The translations under genes and the position numbers were made by a program. The notes below the pieces were generated by a model. The model saw nothing but the letters and a program-made list of their open reading frames with translations, was not told the origin of the DNA and made no database searches. From Kutzneria sp. CA-103260 (GTDB lineage: Bacteria; Actinomycetota; Actinomycetes; Mycobacteriales; Pseudonocardiaceae), in NCBI RefSeq assembly GCF_018263855.1, contig NZ_CP073318.1:7006001-7070000 (forward strand): 64,000 bases of DNA, read 5' to 3'. This document shows, piece by piece, positions 1 to 8,157 of this stretch (positions within the stretch are counted from its first letter, which is position 1; each line of letters starts with the position of its first letter).

Positions 1-63
1 GACCGCGGTCAGGCCGACCAGCAGGAACGCGACGACCTTGATGCGCACCCCGAACGTCAGCAT
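1..63 (-). CDS. mceF: MceF-type protein, N-terminal fragment (cut by window edge)
   Basis: Only the first 21 codons are inside the window. The ATG (63-61) overlaps the TGA of the upstream mceE-type gene as TGATG. The peptide begins MLTFGVRIK and continues into a hydrophobic stretch, as expected for the N-terminal membrane anchor of an Mce protein. Position six of the canonical yrbEA-yrbEB-mceA-F order supports MceF. The substrate-binding MCE domain itself lies outside the window, so the assignment rests on position plus the anchor. Confidence 0.6.
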   Translation of the reverse strand, partial: MLTFGVRIKVVAFLLVGLTAV

Positions 64-986
64 CAGTGGCCGTCCTTCAGGTAGACGTTGAGGTAGTCGC
101 CCTTGATGTCGTCGAGCACCGCGTCGGTGAACGGGAAGGTCACCAGCACCTGCAACGCCTTCGGCAGGTTCTCCCCCGCCGCCGCCAACTGCTGGAGCGT
201 CGGCTGCAGGGCCTTCAGGTCGGCGACGAGATCATCCTTGCTGCGGTTGAGGGTGTCGGTGGCGACCGCGCTCAAGCGGTTGAGGGCGTCGACCATCTTC
301 GTCAGGTTGTCCCGCTGCTGCGCCAACACAGTAATGCCCAGCGTCAGCCCGTCGATGGCCCCGACGATCTGACTCTTGCGGTCGTCCAGAGTCTGGGCCA
401 GTTTCGCCATGCCGTCCAAGGCTTTAGTGATGTCGTCGCGGCGCCCGTCCAGACCGGCCACTAGCAAGTCTATTTTGGACAGTAGGTCGCGGACGTTCTC
501 CTCGTTCCCGTCCAGGGCCGCATTCACCTGCTGGGTAATGGTCTGGAGTTGGGCCACGCCGCCACCGTTGAGCACCATCGACAGCGCCCCCAGCACCTCT
601 TCCACCTGCGGGTTTCGGTTGGTTCGGGCGAGCGGGATCATCGCCCCGTCGGTCAGCGCCGGCCTGCTGCCATTGGCCGTCAGCTCGATGAACTTCTCGC
701 CGAGCAGGCTGGACTGTCGGAGGTAGGCGTGAGCGTCGACCGGCAGGCGCACCTCGCCGTTGACCGTCATGGTCACCAGCGCGCTCCAGCCGTCCGGGGC
801 GAGCCGTACCGTGTCGACCCGTCCGACCGGCACGTCGTTCACCCGCACCGCCGCCTGCGGCACCAGGTCCAGCACGTCGGCGAACTGGGCCGTGACCCGG
901 TACGGCCGGCTGCCGACATCCGCCCCGCCCGGCAGCGCACAGGCCGTGACGAGGAGAAGCGTTGCCAGGGCGAGGAGTCTGCGCAT
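63..986 (-). CDS. mceE: MceE-type lipoprotein of the Mce lipid importer
   Basis: 307 aa. It has a lipoprotein signal peptide with lipobox LVTAC (Cys16), so the mature protein should be anchored on the outer face of the membrane. An MCE domain follows at about residues 28-105, and a long helical region with repeated Leu/Asp-rich segments covers about 140-280. In mycobacterial mce operons the fifth Mce protein (LprK type) is the lipoprotein, and this gene holds that slot. It is translationally coupled on both sides by 1-nt overlaps. Its role is to help build the hexameric periplasmic lipid tunnel; the transported lipid cannot be read from sequence. Confidence 0.85.
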   Translation of the reverse strand: MRRLLALATLLLVTACALPGGADVGSRPYRVTAQFADVLDLVPQAAVRVNDVPVGRVDTVRLAPDGWSALVTMTVNGEVRLPVDAHAYLRQSSLLGEKFIELTANGSRPALTDGAMIPLARTNRNPQVEEVLGALSMVLNGGGVAQLQTITQQVNAALDGNEENVRDLLSKIDLLVAGLDGRRDDITKALDGMAKLAQTLDDRKSQIVGAIDGLTLGITVLAQQRDNLTKMVDALNRLSAVATDTLNRSKDDLVADLKALQPTLQQLAAAGENLPKALQVLVTFPFTDAVLDDIKGDYLNVYLKDGH

Positions 987-1957
987 CAGCCCACCGCCGG
1001 CAACGGCAGGACCGGCTGCTCACCGGGCGCGAACTCCCTGATGTTGACCCGTCCGGACAAGGACTTCGCCGTCGGGTCGTAGGCGTTGAGCACATTGCCC
1101 AGGGCCAGCGGCGCGACCTTCAGAGCCTCGTCCAGCGACGCCCGCTCCTTGGTCAACACCTGGCTGACGGCCGACAGCTTGTCCACATTGGACTTGAATC
1201 GGCTCCGGTTGTCCTGGATGAACTGCTTCACCGCTTGCAGCGCCGTGGCCAGCTGGGACAGCGCCGCACCCAGATCGTTCCGGTCGGCCGCCAGGAAGTC
1301 AGAAACCTGGGCCAGCCGGTCGGTCACATCCCGGACCTGGTCGTCGCTCGCGGCCAGCGTGGCGGTGAACTTCTGCAGGTTGTCGACCGTGCCGGTGAAG
1401 TCGTCCTTGCTCCCGGCCAGCGTGCCCGCCGCCTGACCCAACTGCTTGATCATCGTGTTCAGCTTCTGCCCGTTGCCTTCGAGCACTTCCGCCCCGGTCT
1501 TCACCAGGTCGGACAGCGCCCCGTCGCCGTTCGCGCCGTCCGGACCGAGGGCGGTGGCCAGCTGGTTGAGGCTGCCGTACAACTGGTCCAGCTCGACCGG
1601 CGTCGCCGTGTCGTCCTCCCGGACCGTCGCGTCCGGCCCGAGCTCGGGTCCGGTCGAGTACGCCGGCGCCAGCTGGACGAACCGATCGGACACCAGGCTC
1701 GGTGCCATGATCACCGCCTTTGCCTCGCGCGGCACCTTGATTCCCGGCTCCACGGTCAGCCTGACCCGCACCTGCGTGCCAGCCGGCCGGACCTCGTCCA
1801 CCGTGCCGACCTTGACCCCCAGCACCCGCACGTCCGACCCGGCGTAGACGCCCACCGCTTCGGTGAAGTAGGCCGTGATGTGCAGCGATGGCACGACATT
1901 CAACGGGCCGAACACCGTACTGGCCATCACCAGGAGCACGCTCAGGAGCTGGTTCAT
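986..1957 (-). CDS. mceD: MceD-type protein
   Basis: 323 aa from the ATG at 1957, giving MNQLLSVLLVM. A further upstream in-frame start would run into the preceding gene. The chosen ATG overlaps the upstream TGA as ATGA, typical of this operon. It has an N-terminal membrane anchor, an MCE domain at about residues 25-110 (AYFTEAVGVYAGSDVRVLGVKVG is the start of it, split here only by position), then a coiled-coil-like C-terminal half rich in Leu and Asp. It is a subunit of the predicted Mce lipid-import tunnel. No lipobox is present, unlike the following gene. Confidence 0.85.
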   Translation of the reverse strand: MNQLLSVLLVMASTVFGPLNVVPSLHITAYFTEAVGVYAGSDVRVLGVKVGTVDEVRPAGTQVRVRLTVEPGIKVPREAKAVIMAPSLVSDRFVQLAPAYSTGPELGPDATVREDDTATPVELDQLYGSLNQLATALGPDGANGDGALSDLVKTGAEVLEGNGQKLNTMIKQLGQAAGTLAGSKDDFTGTVDNLQKFTATLAASDDQVRDVTDRLAQVSDFLAADRNDLGAALSQLATALQAVKQFIQDNRSRFKSNVDKLSAVSQVLTKERASLDEALKVAPLALGNVLNAYDPTAKSLSGRVNIREFAPGEQPVLPLPAVG

Positions 1958-2943
1958 CAGTTGCCTCCCGAGCCCGGAGCCGCACAGTCCCGGCCCGGCG
2001 TCGACGGCACCAGTCCGCACAGATACGTGTCGATCCACCGGCCGTTGCCCAATGCGTTGTCCAGCAGCCGGTAGTAGGGCCCTAGCAGGGACAGTCCTCT
2101 GTCCAGGTTGTCCTGGTTGCGGTGCAGCACATCCGTCACCCGGTCCAGCTGCTCCAGGGTCGGCCCCAGCTGCGCGGTGTTGTCGCTGACCAGCCCGGCC
2201 AGCTGCTGGGCCAGTGCCTGGCTTCCCCGCAGCAGGCCGGAAATCGCCGCCCGTCGCTGCTGGACCTCTTGCAGCAGCAGCGCGCCGTCCCCGATCAGCT
2301 GCTGGAACTGGTCGTCCCGGTCGGCCAGCGTCTTGGTGATCTGCTGGGTGCCGGCCAGCAGCTGCTTGAGCTGGGTGTCGCGGTCCGAGATCGACTTGGC
2401 CAGGCCGGACAGGCCGTCGACGGTGGCCCGGATGTCGGCCGGTGCGTTGCGGAACGTGTCGCTGAGGACCTGGAAGCTCTTGGCCAGCTGGCCGGTGTCG
2501 ATCTGGGTCACGGTGCCGGCCAGGTCATCGAACGCCGCCACCACGTCGTACGGCGCGGCTGTGCGGTCCCGGGGAATGGGCTGGCCCGGATCCTGCGGGC
2601 CGCTGCCCTTCGGGTCCAGCTCCAGGTACTTCTGGCCCAGCAGCGTCTTGATCTCGATGGATGCCGTGGTGCGGTCGCCGATCCAAGCGTCCCGGACCCG
2701 GAACGCCACCCGCACCTGGTTACCGGCCAACGCCACCGCCGTCACCTCGCCCACCTTCACCCCCGCCACCGCCACCTCGTCGGCCGGCTTCAGCCCCGCC
2801 GCCTCGGTGAAGTAGGCGGCATAGCCGGTGGTCCCGAACGGCAGCTCGTCGGCGAAGAACACGGCCGCGGTGACGAGCGCAGTCACCGTCACGCCGACCA
2901 CCGCGACCAGCACGGGGTTGAGTTCCAGGAAGCTGCGTTTCAT
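1957..2943 (-). CDS. mceC: MceC-type protein
   Basis: 328 aa from the ATG at 2943 (MKRSFLELNPVLVAVV), which overlaps the upstream stop as ATGA. The N-terminal hydrophobic anchor spans about residues 10-30. The MCE domain lies at about 40-125, with GLKPADEVAVAGVKVGEV as its recognisable opening and LLGQKYLEL near its end. A long helical tail follows, ending with a conserved-looking Cys pair near the C terminus. It is the third Mce subunit of the locus. All neighbours run on the same strand and overlap by 1-4 nt, so expression is surely polycistronic. Confidence 0.85.
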   Translation of the reverse strand: MKRSFLELNPVLVAVVGVTVTALVTAAVFFADELPFGTTGYAAYFTEAAGLKPADEVAVAGVKVGEVTAVALAGNQVRVAFRVRDAWIGDRTTASIEIKTLLGQKYLELDPKGSGPQDPGQPIPRDRTAAPYDVVAAFDDLAGTVTQIDTGQLAKSFQVLSDTFRNAPADIRATVDGLSGLAKSISDRDTQLKQLLAGTQQITKTLADRDDQFQQLIGDGALLLQEVQQRRAAISGLLRGSQALAQQLAGLVSDNTAQLGPTLEQLDRVTDVLHRNQDNLDRGLSLLGPYYRLLDNALGNGRWIDTYLCGLVPSTPGRDCAAPGSGGN

Positions 2944-3953
2944 CGGCACCTCCCTGCCGTCACCGGAATCCCCGGTGTCGCGCCGCCCGGGGGTGCGGGC
3001 GCGTCCGTGGTGGCCCCACACAGGTAGAAGTTCAGCCAGGAGCCGTAGGACGCCGTGCGGCCGATGGCGTCGAGCTTGGTCGGCAGAGTGGCCAGGAACT
3101 GGTTGACCAGGCCCTCGTTGGCGGCCAGGTTGGCGGCCACCCCGCCCAGTTGGGCGATGTCGTCCTTGAGCGGCTGGCGACCCTGCTGGAGCAGGCTTGT
3201 GGTGGCGTCGGCCAGACCGGACAGCCCGCTGACAGCGTCGCCGATCGACGTGCGGTCGGCGGCGAGGCCGGTGACCAGCTGCTGGGTCGTGGACACCAGC
3301 GCCGATAGCTGGTCGTCGTGGGAATTCACCTGGGCCAGCACGGAGTTCAAGTGGTCGACGACCTGGCCGATCACTTGGTCCCGTTGGGCCAGCGTGGACG
3401 TCAGGGAGGCGGTGTGGGCGAGCAGGTCGTCGACAGTGCCGCCCTCGCCCTGCAACACCTGCACGATCTCGCCGGCCATCTGGTTGACGTCACCGGGCGA
3501 CAAGGCCCGCAGCAGGGGCTTGAACCCGTTGAGCAGCGCGGTCAGGTCCAGGGCCGGGGAGGTGCGGGCGAGCGGGATCTGCCCGCCCGGGGACAGCAGT
3601 TGGTTGGGATCGCCGGCGCCCTCGCCGAGAGCGATGTAGCGCTGCCCGACCAGATTCCGGTATTTGATCGCCGCGGTGGTCGAGGCGGGCAGCGGATGAT
3701 CCCGTTCCACCGAGAACTCGACCTCGGCCACCCGCTGCTCGGCTACGGTGATCCGCTGCACCTGCCCGACCTTCACGCCGGCGATCCGAACGTCGTCGCC
3801 CACGGCCAGTCCGATCGCGTTGCTGAACCGGGCGGTGTAGTCGACGGTGTCCCCATTGCCGGGACTGGCGATAGCCACGGCCAGCGCCGCGGTCGCTACA
3901 CCGGTGACCAGAACGAAGACCAGGCCCTTGATCAGCGGGACCTTGATGGTCAC
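2940..3953 (-). CDS. mceB: MceB-type protein
   Basis: 337 aa from a GTG at 3953 that overlaps the upstream TGA as GTGA. The longer in-frame extension upstream is only a shadow of mceA. The protein starts with a short anchor (LIKGLVFVLVTGVATAAL), followed by an MCE domain with IGLAVGDDVRIAGVKVG near residues 46-62 and NLVGQRYIALGEG near 96-108, then an alpha-helical tail. As in the sister subunits, two Cys lie in the last 30 residues. Function: subunit of the Mce lipid transporter. Confidence 0.85.
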   Translation of the reverse strand: MTIKVPLIKGLVFVLVTGVATAALAVAIASPGNGDTVDYTARFSNAIGLAVGDDVRIAGVKVGQVQRITVAEQRVAEVEFSVERDHPLPASTTAAIKYRNLVGQRYIALGEGAGDPNQLLSPGGQIPLARTSPALDLTALLNGFKPLLRALSPGDVNQMAGEIVQVLQGEGGTVDDLLAHTASLTSTLAQRDQVIGQVVDHLNSVLAQVNSHDDQLSALVSTTQQLVTGLAADRTSIGDAVSGLSGLADATTSLLQQGRQPLKDDIAQLGGVAANLAANEGLVNQFLATLPTKLDAIGRTASYGSWLNFYLCGATTDAPAPPGGATPGIPVTAGRCR

Positions 3954-5095
3954 CGGACAGTCACCTCCGTCCCACGATAGAGCGGCCCGACCAACACGCT
4001 GGCCCAGGTGGGGACGTCCTGGCCCAGCAGCGCGCCGATGAAGGTGTTCTCCTGCACGGAATTGGGCGCAGCGGTCACTGGGTAGCAGGTGGGGTTTCCC
4101 TGGTCGTCGTAGCCGGGCGTGTCCTTGCCGGGCACGTACTTTCCCCTTGCCGGCTGGACGTTCACCGTGACGTGCAGGCCGGGTTCGTTGGTTCCCTTGC
4201 CCAGCACCTTGTCCATCTCCGGCGCGAAAGCGGTGAGGGCTCGCAACATGCACGGGTACTCGGGCGAGTACTTGGCCAGCAGGCTCAGGGTCGGCACGCT
4301 AGCGTTGGACAGTCGGATGATGTTGTCGCCGTTGCGTTGCAGGAAGGTCGCGAGGTCCTGGGAGCCGGTGGTGAGGTTCTGGAACAGGCTCACCAGGTTG
4401 GCCCGCTGGTCGGCAATGGTGCGGCTGGTGGTGGTGAGATCGGACAGCGCCTGCACGACATCCGGGGCGATGCGGCTGTAGTTGTCGGTCACCTGCGCCA
4501 GTTCCCGCAGGCCGGCGGTGAACTCGTCGAGGTGCGGGGTGAACTGGTCGACGTCGCTGCCCAGCCAGGTAAGGGTCTGGCCGAGCGCCGCGCCGCGCCC
4601 GGCCAGCGCTCCGGCCAGAGTGCTCAGGATGGCGGAGAGCTTCTGCGGCTGCACGGACTGGAGCATCGGCATCAGCTCGCCGACCACCTGCTCCACCTCG
4701 ACCGCCGCCGCTGAGCGGTCCTGTCCGATCACATCCCCGGCGGCCAGGTGGCGGCCGACTTTGCCCTGCGGGGCAATGAGATCCACGTAGCGCTCGCCGA
4801 ACAGGGTCTTGGGTAGCATGCGCGCGGTGACGTCGGCCGGGATCTGGTTGACCAGGTCCGGCCGCAGGGCGAGATCGAGTTCGGCCCCAGCACCGTCGGT
4901 GCGGACGGCCCGGACCTCGCCGACGACCACGCCCCGCAGCTTCACCTCCGCGTCGGGGTGCAGCTGGTTGCCGACGTGGTCGGTCCGCAGCGTCACCAGC
5001 GCGACCGACGTGAAGTCCTTGCGGTACACGGCCACCGCCAGCGCCACGACCAACGCCATGATCGCCAGGTAGACCAGGCCGAACAGCCGCTTCAT
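3950..5095 (-). CDS. mceA: MceA-type protein
   Basis: 381 aa, the longest Mce subunit in the locus and first after the two permeases. It has an N-terminal anchor at residues 5-23 and an MCE domain at about 33-115 (AEVKLRGVVVGEVRAV is diagnostic; LFGERYVDL closes it), then an extended C-terminal region with Pro/Thr-rich stretches and a Cys pair. The ATG overlaps the yrbEB stop by 4 nt. In the family, MceA contributes to substrate specificity of the importer. Nothing local indicates whether the substrate is a sterol, a fatty acid or another lipid. Confidence 0.88.
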   Translation of the reverse strand: MKRLFGLVYLAIMALVVALAVAVYRKDFTSVALVTLRTDHVGNQLHPDAEVKLRGVVVGEVRAVRTDGAGAELDLALRPDLVNQIPADVTARMLPKTLFGERYVDLIAPQGKVGRHLAAGDVIGQDRSAAAVEVEQVVGELMPMLQSVQPQKLSAILSTLAGALAGRGAALGQTLTWLGSDVDQFTPHLDEFTAGLRELAQVTDNYSRIAPDVVQALSDLTTTSRTIADQRANLVSLFQNLTTGSQDLATFLQRNGDNIIRLSNASVPTLSLLAKYSPEYPCMLRALTAFAPEMDKVLGKGTNEPGLHVTVNVQPARGKYVPGKDTPGYDDQGNPTCYPVTAAPNSVQENTFIGALLGQDVPTWASVLVGPLYRGTEVTVR

Positions 5096-5877
5096 CCGGC
5101 CACCTTGACCGTGGTGGTGGCGCCCCAGATGGCCAGGCTGAGGAAGAAGTCCAGCATGCTGACCGCGACGATGGTGGTCCGCACCGCTTTGCCGACTGCG
5201 ATGCCGACGCCGGCCGGGCCGCCGGTCGCGCGGTAGCCGAAGTAGCAGTGCACCAGCATCACGACGACGCTGAACACCAGCACCTTGCCGAACGAGTACA
5301 GCACGTCGTCGGGCGGCAGGAACAAGCCGAAGTAGTGGTCGTAGGTGCCGGCCGACTGGCCGTAGAACACCACGGTGATCTCCCTCGACGCGAGGTACGA
5401 GCAGAGCAACCCGATGGCGTACAACGGAACCACGGCGACGAAGCCGGCCACGACCCTGGTGCTGACCAGATACGGCAGGCTGCGCACGGCGATGACCTCC
5501 AGCGCGTCGACCTCCTCGGCGATCCGCATCGCCCCCAGCTGGGCGGTGAAGCCGGAACCCACCGTCGCCGACAGGGCCAGGCCCGCGACCAGCGGGGCGA
5601 TCTCCCGGGTGTTGAAGTAGGCCGACATGAAGCCCGAGAACGCCGCCACACCGATCTGGTTGAGCGCCGAATACCCTTGCAGACCAACGACAACACCGGT
5701 GAACACGGTCATGCCGACCATCACGCCCACGGTGCCGCCGATCACCGCCAGCGCGCCCGAACCGAAGCCGACCTCGGCCAACAGGCGGATGACTTCCTTG
5801 AAATAGCGTCGGATCGCGAACGGGATCGCCGCCAGGGCGCGCAGGAAGAACAGCAGCTGGTCGCCGAGCGCCTCCAT
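5092..5877 (-). CDS. yrbEB: YrbEB, MlaE-type ABC permease of the Mce system
   Basis: 261 aa integral membrane protein with five to six hydrophobic segments. It carries the MlaE/YrbE signature EEVDALEVIAV followed by SLPYLVSTR around residues 138-158, the segment thought to couple to the ATPase. The ATG at 5877 overlaps the yrbEA stop (ATGA). A GTG one codon upstream is possible but less likely. It pairs with YrbEA to form the transmembrane channel. The ATPase (MceG/Mkl) is not in this window, which is usual because it is encoded elsewhere and shared between loci. Confidence 0.9.
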   Translation of the reverse strand: MEALGDQLLFFLRALAAIPFAIRRYFKEVIRLLAEVGFGSGALAVIGGTVGVMVGMTVFTGVVVGLQGYSALNQIGVAAFSGFMSAYFNTREIAPLVAGLALSATVGSGFTAQLGAMRIAEEVDALEVIAVRSLPYLVSTRVVAGFVAVVPLYAIGLLCSYLASREITVVFYGQSAGTYDHYFGLFLPPDDVLYSFGKVLVFSVVVMLVHCYFGYRATGGPAGVGIAVGKAVRTTIVAVSMLDFFLSLAIWGATTTVKVAG

Positions 5878-6626
5878 CACATCCCCTTCGACGGCACGAT
5901 CCGCAGGTACACCGCGGTGATCACGGCGTTGACCAGGAACAGCAGCAGGAACGTGATCACCACCGACTGGTTGACCGCGTCACCCACGCCCTTCGGCCCA
6001 CCCTTGGGGTGCAGGCCGCGGTAGGACGCCACCACGCCGGCCAGGAAGCCGAAGATCATCGCCTTGAGCTCGCTCACCCACAGGTCCGGCAGCTGGGCCA
6101 GGGCCGCGAAGCTGGCCACGTACGCGCCGGGCGTGCCACCCTGCATGATCACATTGAAGAAGTAGCCACCGGCCACGCCGACCACGCTTACCAAACCGTT
6201 CAGCAGCACCGCCACCGAGGTCGCGGCCAGCACCCTCGGCACCACCAGCCGGTGGATCGGCGAGACCCCCAGCACCGCCATCGCGTCGATCTCCTCGCGG
6301 ATCGTCCGCGACCCCAGGTCGGCGCAGATCGCCGAGCCGCCGGCGCCCGCGATGATCAGCGTCGTCACGATCGGGCTGGCCTGCTGGATGATCGCCAGCA
6401 CACTCGCCGCCCCGTCGAACGACTCGGCCCCGATCTGGGCGGTCAGCGAGCCCAGCTCCAGGCCGATCACCGCGCCGAACGGGATCGAGACCAGCATCGA
6501 GGGGAGGATGGACACGCCGGCCACGAACCAGAACTGCTCGACCAGCTCCCGGTACTGGAACGGCCGCCGCAACAGCTGGCGGAGAACTTCCAGCCCCAGT
6601 GCGAACATCTGGCCTACGGCGGTCAT
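5877..6626 (-). CDS. yrbEA: YrbEA, MlaE-type ABC permease of the Mce system
   Basis: 249 aa from the ATG at 6626, which overlaps the preceding gene's TGA (ATGA). The reading frame stays open further upstream, but that part is antisense-like shadow. The N-terminal amphipathic helix precedes several transmembrane segments. The MlaE motif EEIDAMAVLGVSPIHRL is at about residues 120-136. The protein ends in a hydrophobic helix and VPSKGM. It is the partner of YrbEB in the inner-membrane channel. Confidence 0.9.
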   Translation of the reverse strand: MTAVGQMFALGLEVLRQLLRRPFQYRELVEQFWFVAGVSILPSMLVSIPFGAVIGLELGSLTAQIGAESFDGAASVLAIIQQASPIVTTLIIAGAGGSAICADLGSRTIREEIDAMAVLGVSPIHRLVVPRVLAATSVAVLLNGLVSVVGVAGGYFFNVIMQGGTPGAYVASFAALAQLPDLWVSELKAMIFGFLAGVVASYRGLHPKGGPKGVGDAVNQSVVITFLLLFLVNAVITAVYLRIVPSKGM

Positions 6627-7312
6627 CGGGCCGCCTCGCAGGTCGCCGTGCCGCCACAGAGGAACGTCAGCACCGTGCGCAACGTGTTGCCCGGGCCGGA
6701 AACCAGGCCGGTGAACAGCGGGTCGAGGTTCTCGGTGACGCCGCAGTGGTGGAACGGCGGGATGGTGAACGTGCCGGAGATGGTGCCGGTGGACAGCGGG
6801 CTGAGGAACGGGCCGCTCTGCACGATCACCGCCTCGTCGCTGCGACAGTTGGGGCCCATGTTCAGCGGCACCCCGTGCACCTTGGCGCTGGTCAGGCCGA
6901 ATGTCGCGTGGATGGTCGCGGTGAGGGTTCCGTTCAGCAGCACCGACTGCACCGGCGCGGTGGAGACCACGGTGATCGTCGCGGTGGCCGGCATGAAGCC
7001 GAAGGTGACGAAGTAGCTGTCGGCCGGCGGCAGCGTGAGCGCGCCGGTGATCTCCACCCGCAACGGGTTGCTGCCCGGCACGATCACGAACTGGCCGTCC
7101 AGCCGGCCCGGCCCGATGACCAGATCGGAGCCCAGCTTGGCGACCCGGGTCGTGGTGTCCACCCGATAGTGCACCGGCGTTGGCGGGTTGTCGGCCGGCT
7201 GCGCGCTCGCCGGCACGTTGTCGGCCGCCGGTGTCGGGGCCGCGTTCGCCGACGTCCCGGCGCCGATCGCGCAGCCGATCAGGACGGCGAGCGCCCACCA
7301 CCGCTTGGCCAT
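6623..7312 (-). CDS. Secreted protein heading the mce operon
   Basis: 229 aa from the ATG at 7312; GGGGA lies about 6 nt upstream. It has a Sec signal peptide (MAKRWWALAVLIGCAIGAG, predicted cut after SANA), a short Pro/Ala linker and one beta-rich domain from about residue 45 to the end with paired cysteines. The stop overlaps yrbEA as ATGA, so it is translationally coupled to the transporter. The domain resembles the C-terminal domain of the secreted protein at 10293-11528: both have F-G-F-x-P near the middle, a Cys before the end, and the motif SGPGNT followed by a short beta strand. I recognise no named family. Inference: an extracytoplasmic accessory factor of the Mce importer. Confidence 0.7.
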   Translation of the reverse strand: MAKRWWALAVLIGCAIGAGTSANAAPTPAADNVPASAQPADNPPTPVHYRVDTTTRVAKLGSDLVIGPGRLDGQFVIVPGSNPLRVEITGALTLPPADSYFVTFGFMPATATITVVSTAPVQSVLLNGTLTATIHATFGLTSAKVHGVPLNMGPNCRSDEAVIVQSGPFLSPLSTGTISGTFTIPPFHHCGVTENLDPLFTGLVSGPGNTLRTVLTFLCGGTATCEAAR

Positions 7313-7346
7313 GAATTCCCCATCGCCGAGAATTGCCTGCCGGCGG

Positions 7347-7375
7347 ACGCTACCCACGAGTAGCCGGCCTCACAA
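7347..7375 (-). promoter_or_regulatory. Putative sigma-70-type promoter of the mce operon
   Basis: On the minus strand TTGTGA (7375-7370) and TAGCGT (7352-7347) are separated by exactly 17 nt, about 35 nt upstream of the first start codon of the operon. It is pattern-based only. Confidence 0.3.
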
Positions 7376-7457
7376 GGAAAAGTGGACGCCGGCCGGAAAC
7401 TTGTCAGAGGCGGATAAATTCCACGACCCAACCATTGCGCAGCCCCGACAAACTCAG

Positions 7458-7578
7458 GGTTTGAGTGTCTCCAAGACACCCAAACCATGCCGGGCCAGGT
7501 CTCCAACCACCCCAAACCTCCCGGGTTTGTGGCGGTTGGCGATCTCCACGGCGGGGTTTGTAGGTCTTGGAGACACTC
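7458..7578 (-). terminator. Clustered hairpins between a lipoprotein gene and the mce operon
   Basis: Three structured pieces lie downstream of the lipoprotein stop. Hairpin A is 7458-7486 (GGTTTG, GTGTCT, loop CCA, AGACAC, CAAACC). Hairpin B is 7513-7529 (CAAACC and GGTTTG around a 5-nt loop). A third segment, 7564-7578, is the exact reverse complement of 7463-7477 (GAGTGTCTCCAAGAC), so the left side of A can pair with itself or with this segment. Position fits a transcription terminator for the upstream gene. The alternative pairing is what the sequence shows; regulation by it is speculation. Confidence 0.45.
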
Positions 7579-7584
7579 ACACTC

Positions 7585-8073
7585 TTAGCAGCCCTCGGCC
7601 TTGGTGAAGGCGCGGTCGAGCGCGGCGTTCTGCCGGAGGGTGGTCTTGGGGTCGCCGGCATCGCTCAGGGCGGCCATCCCCGTGTTCACGTCGGCGACGG
7701 CCTGGGACAACCCGGCATCGTCGCCGGGGGCCACCTGAGCGAGACGGGATCTGGCCTGGTGCAAGGACTCCTGGGCGGAGTCGATGGTGGCCAGGGCCTT
7801 GGCCACGGCCGAGGAGCCATCCGGCACGGGCGGCGGGCCGGCGGCACGGATGGCGGCGGCCTCCTTGGCCAGGCCTGCGGCGAGGGTGTCGAGGAAGGAG
7901 GCCAGGTCGGCAGGGGTCTGTTGCGGGGCGGCGGTGATCGAGGGCGTGGCGCGGCAAACGCTTGCGGCCCAGGCGATGGCCGGGGCGTCCGGGTCAGGGG
8001 CGGGTGGTGGCGCGCCGCAGGCAGTGAGCAGCAGAGGGCCCAGGAGCAGGGCAGCAGATGCGGGGCGAATCAT
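7585..8073 (-). CDS. Small alpha-helical lipoprotein of unknown function
   Basis: 162 aa from the ATG at 8073; a TTG at 8109 is a weaker alternative. The signal peptide ends in lipobox LLTAC with Cys at about residue 19. The mature part is predicted mostly helical and Ala-rich, with regularly spaced hydrophobic residues (ASFLDTLAAGLAKEAAAI and similar), and has one further Cys near the start and one at the very C terminus. I recognise no family beyond a generic actinobacterial lipoprotein. It lies 47-84 nt downstream of the beta-propeller gene on the same strand, depending on start, so both may share a transcript. Confidence 0.7.
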   Translation of the reverse strand: MIRPASAALLLGPLLLTACGAPPPAPDPDAPAIAWAASVCRATPSITAAPQQTPADLASFLDTLAAGLAKEAAAIRAAGPPPVPDGSSAVAKALATIDSAQESLHQARSRLAQVAPGDDAGLSQAVADVNTGMAALSDAGDPKTTLRQNAALDRAFTKAEGC

Positions 8074-8157
8074 GCGGGCAGGGTCGACCTGCCCGAGCGA
8101 AGCCGACAAGACGGCCGACAGAATTTGTCACGGACGCACAATCCCCGCCCGAAATCC

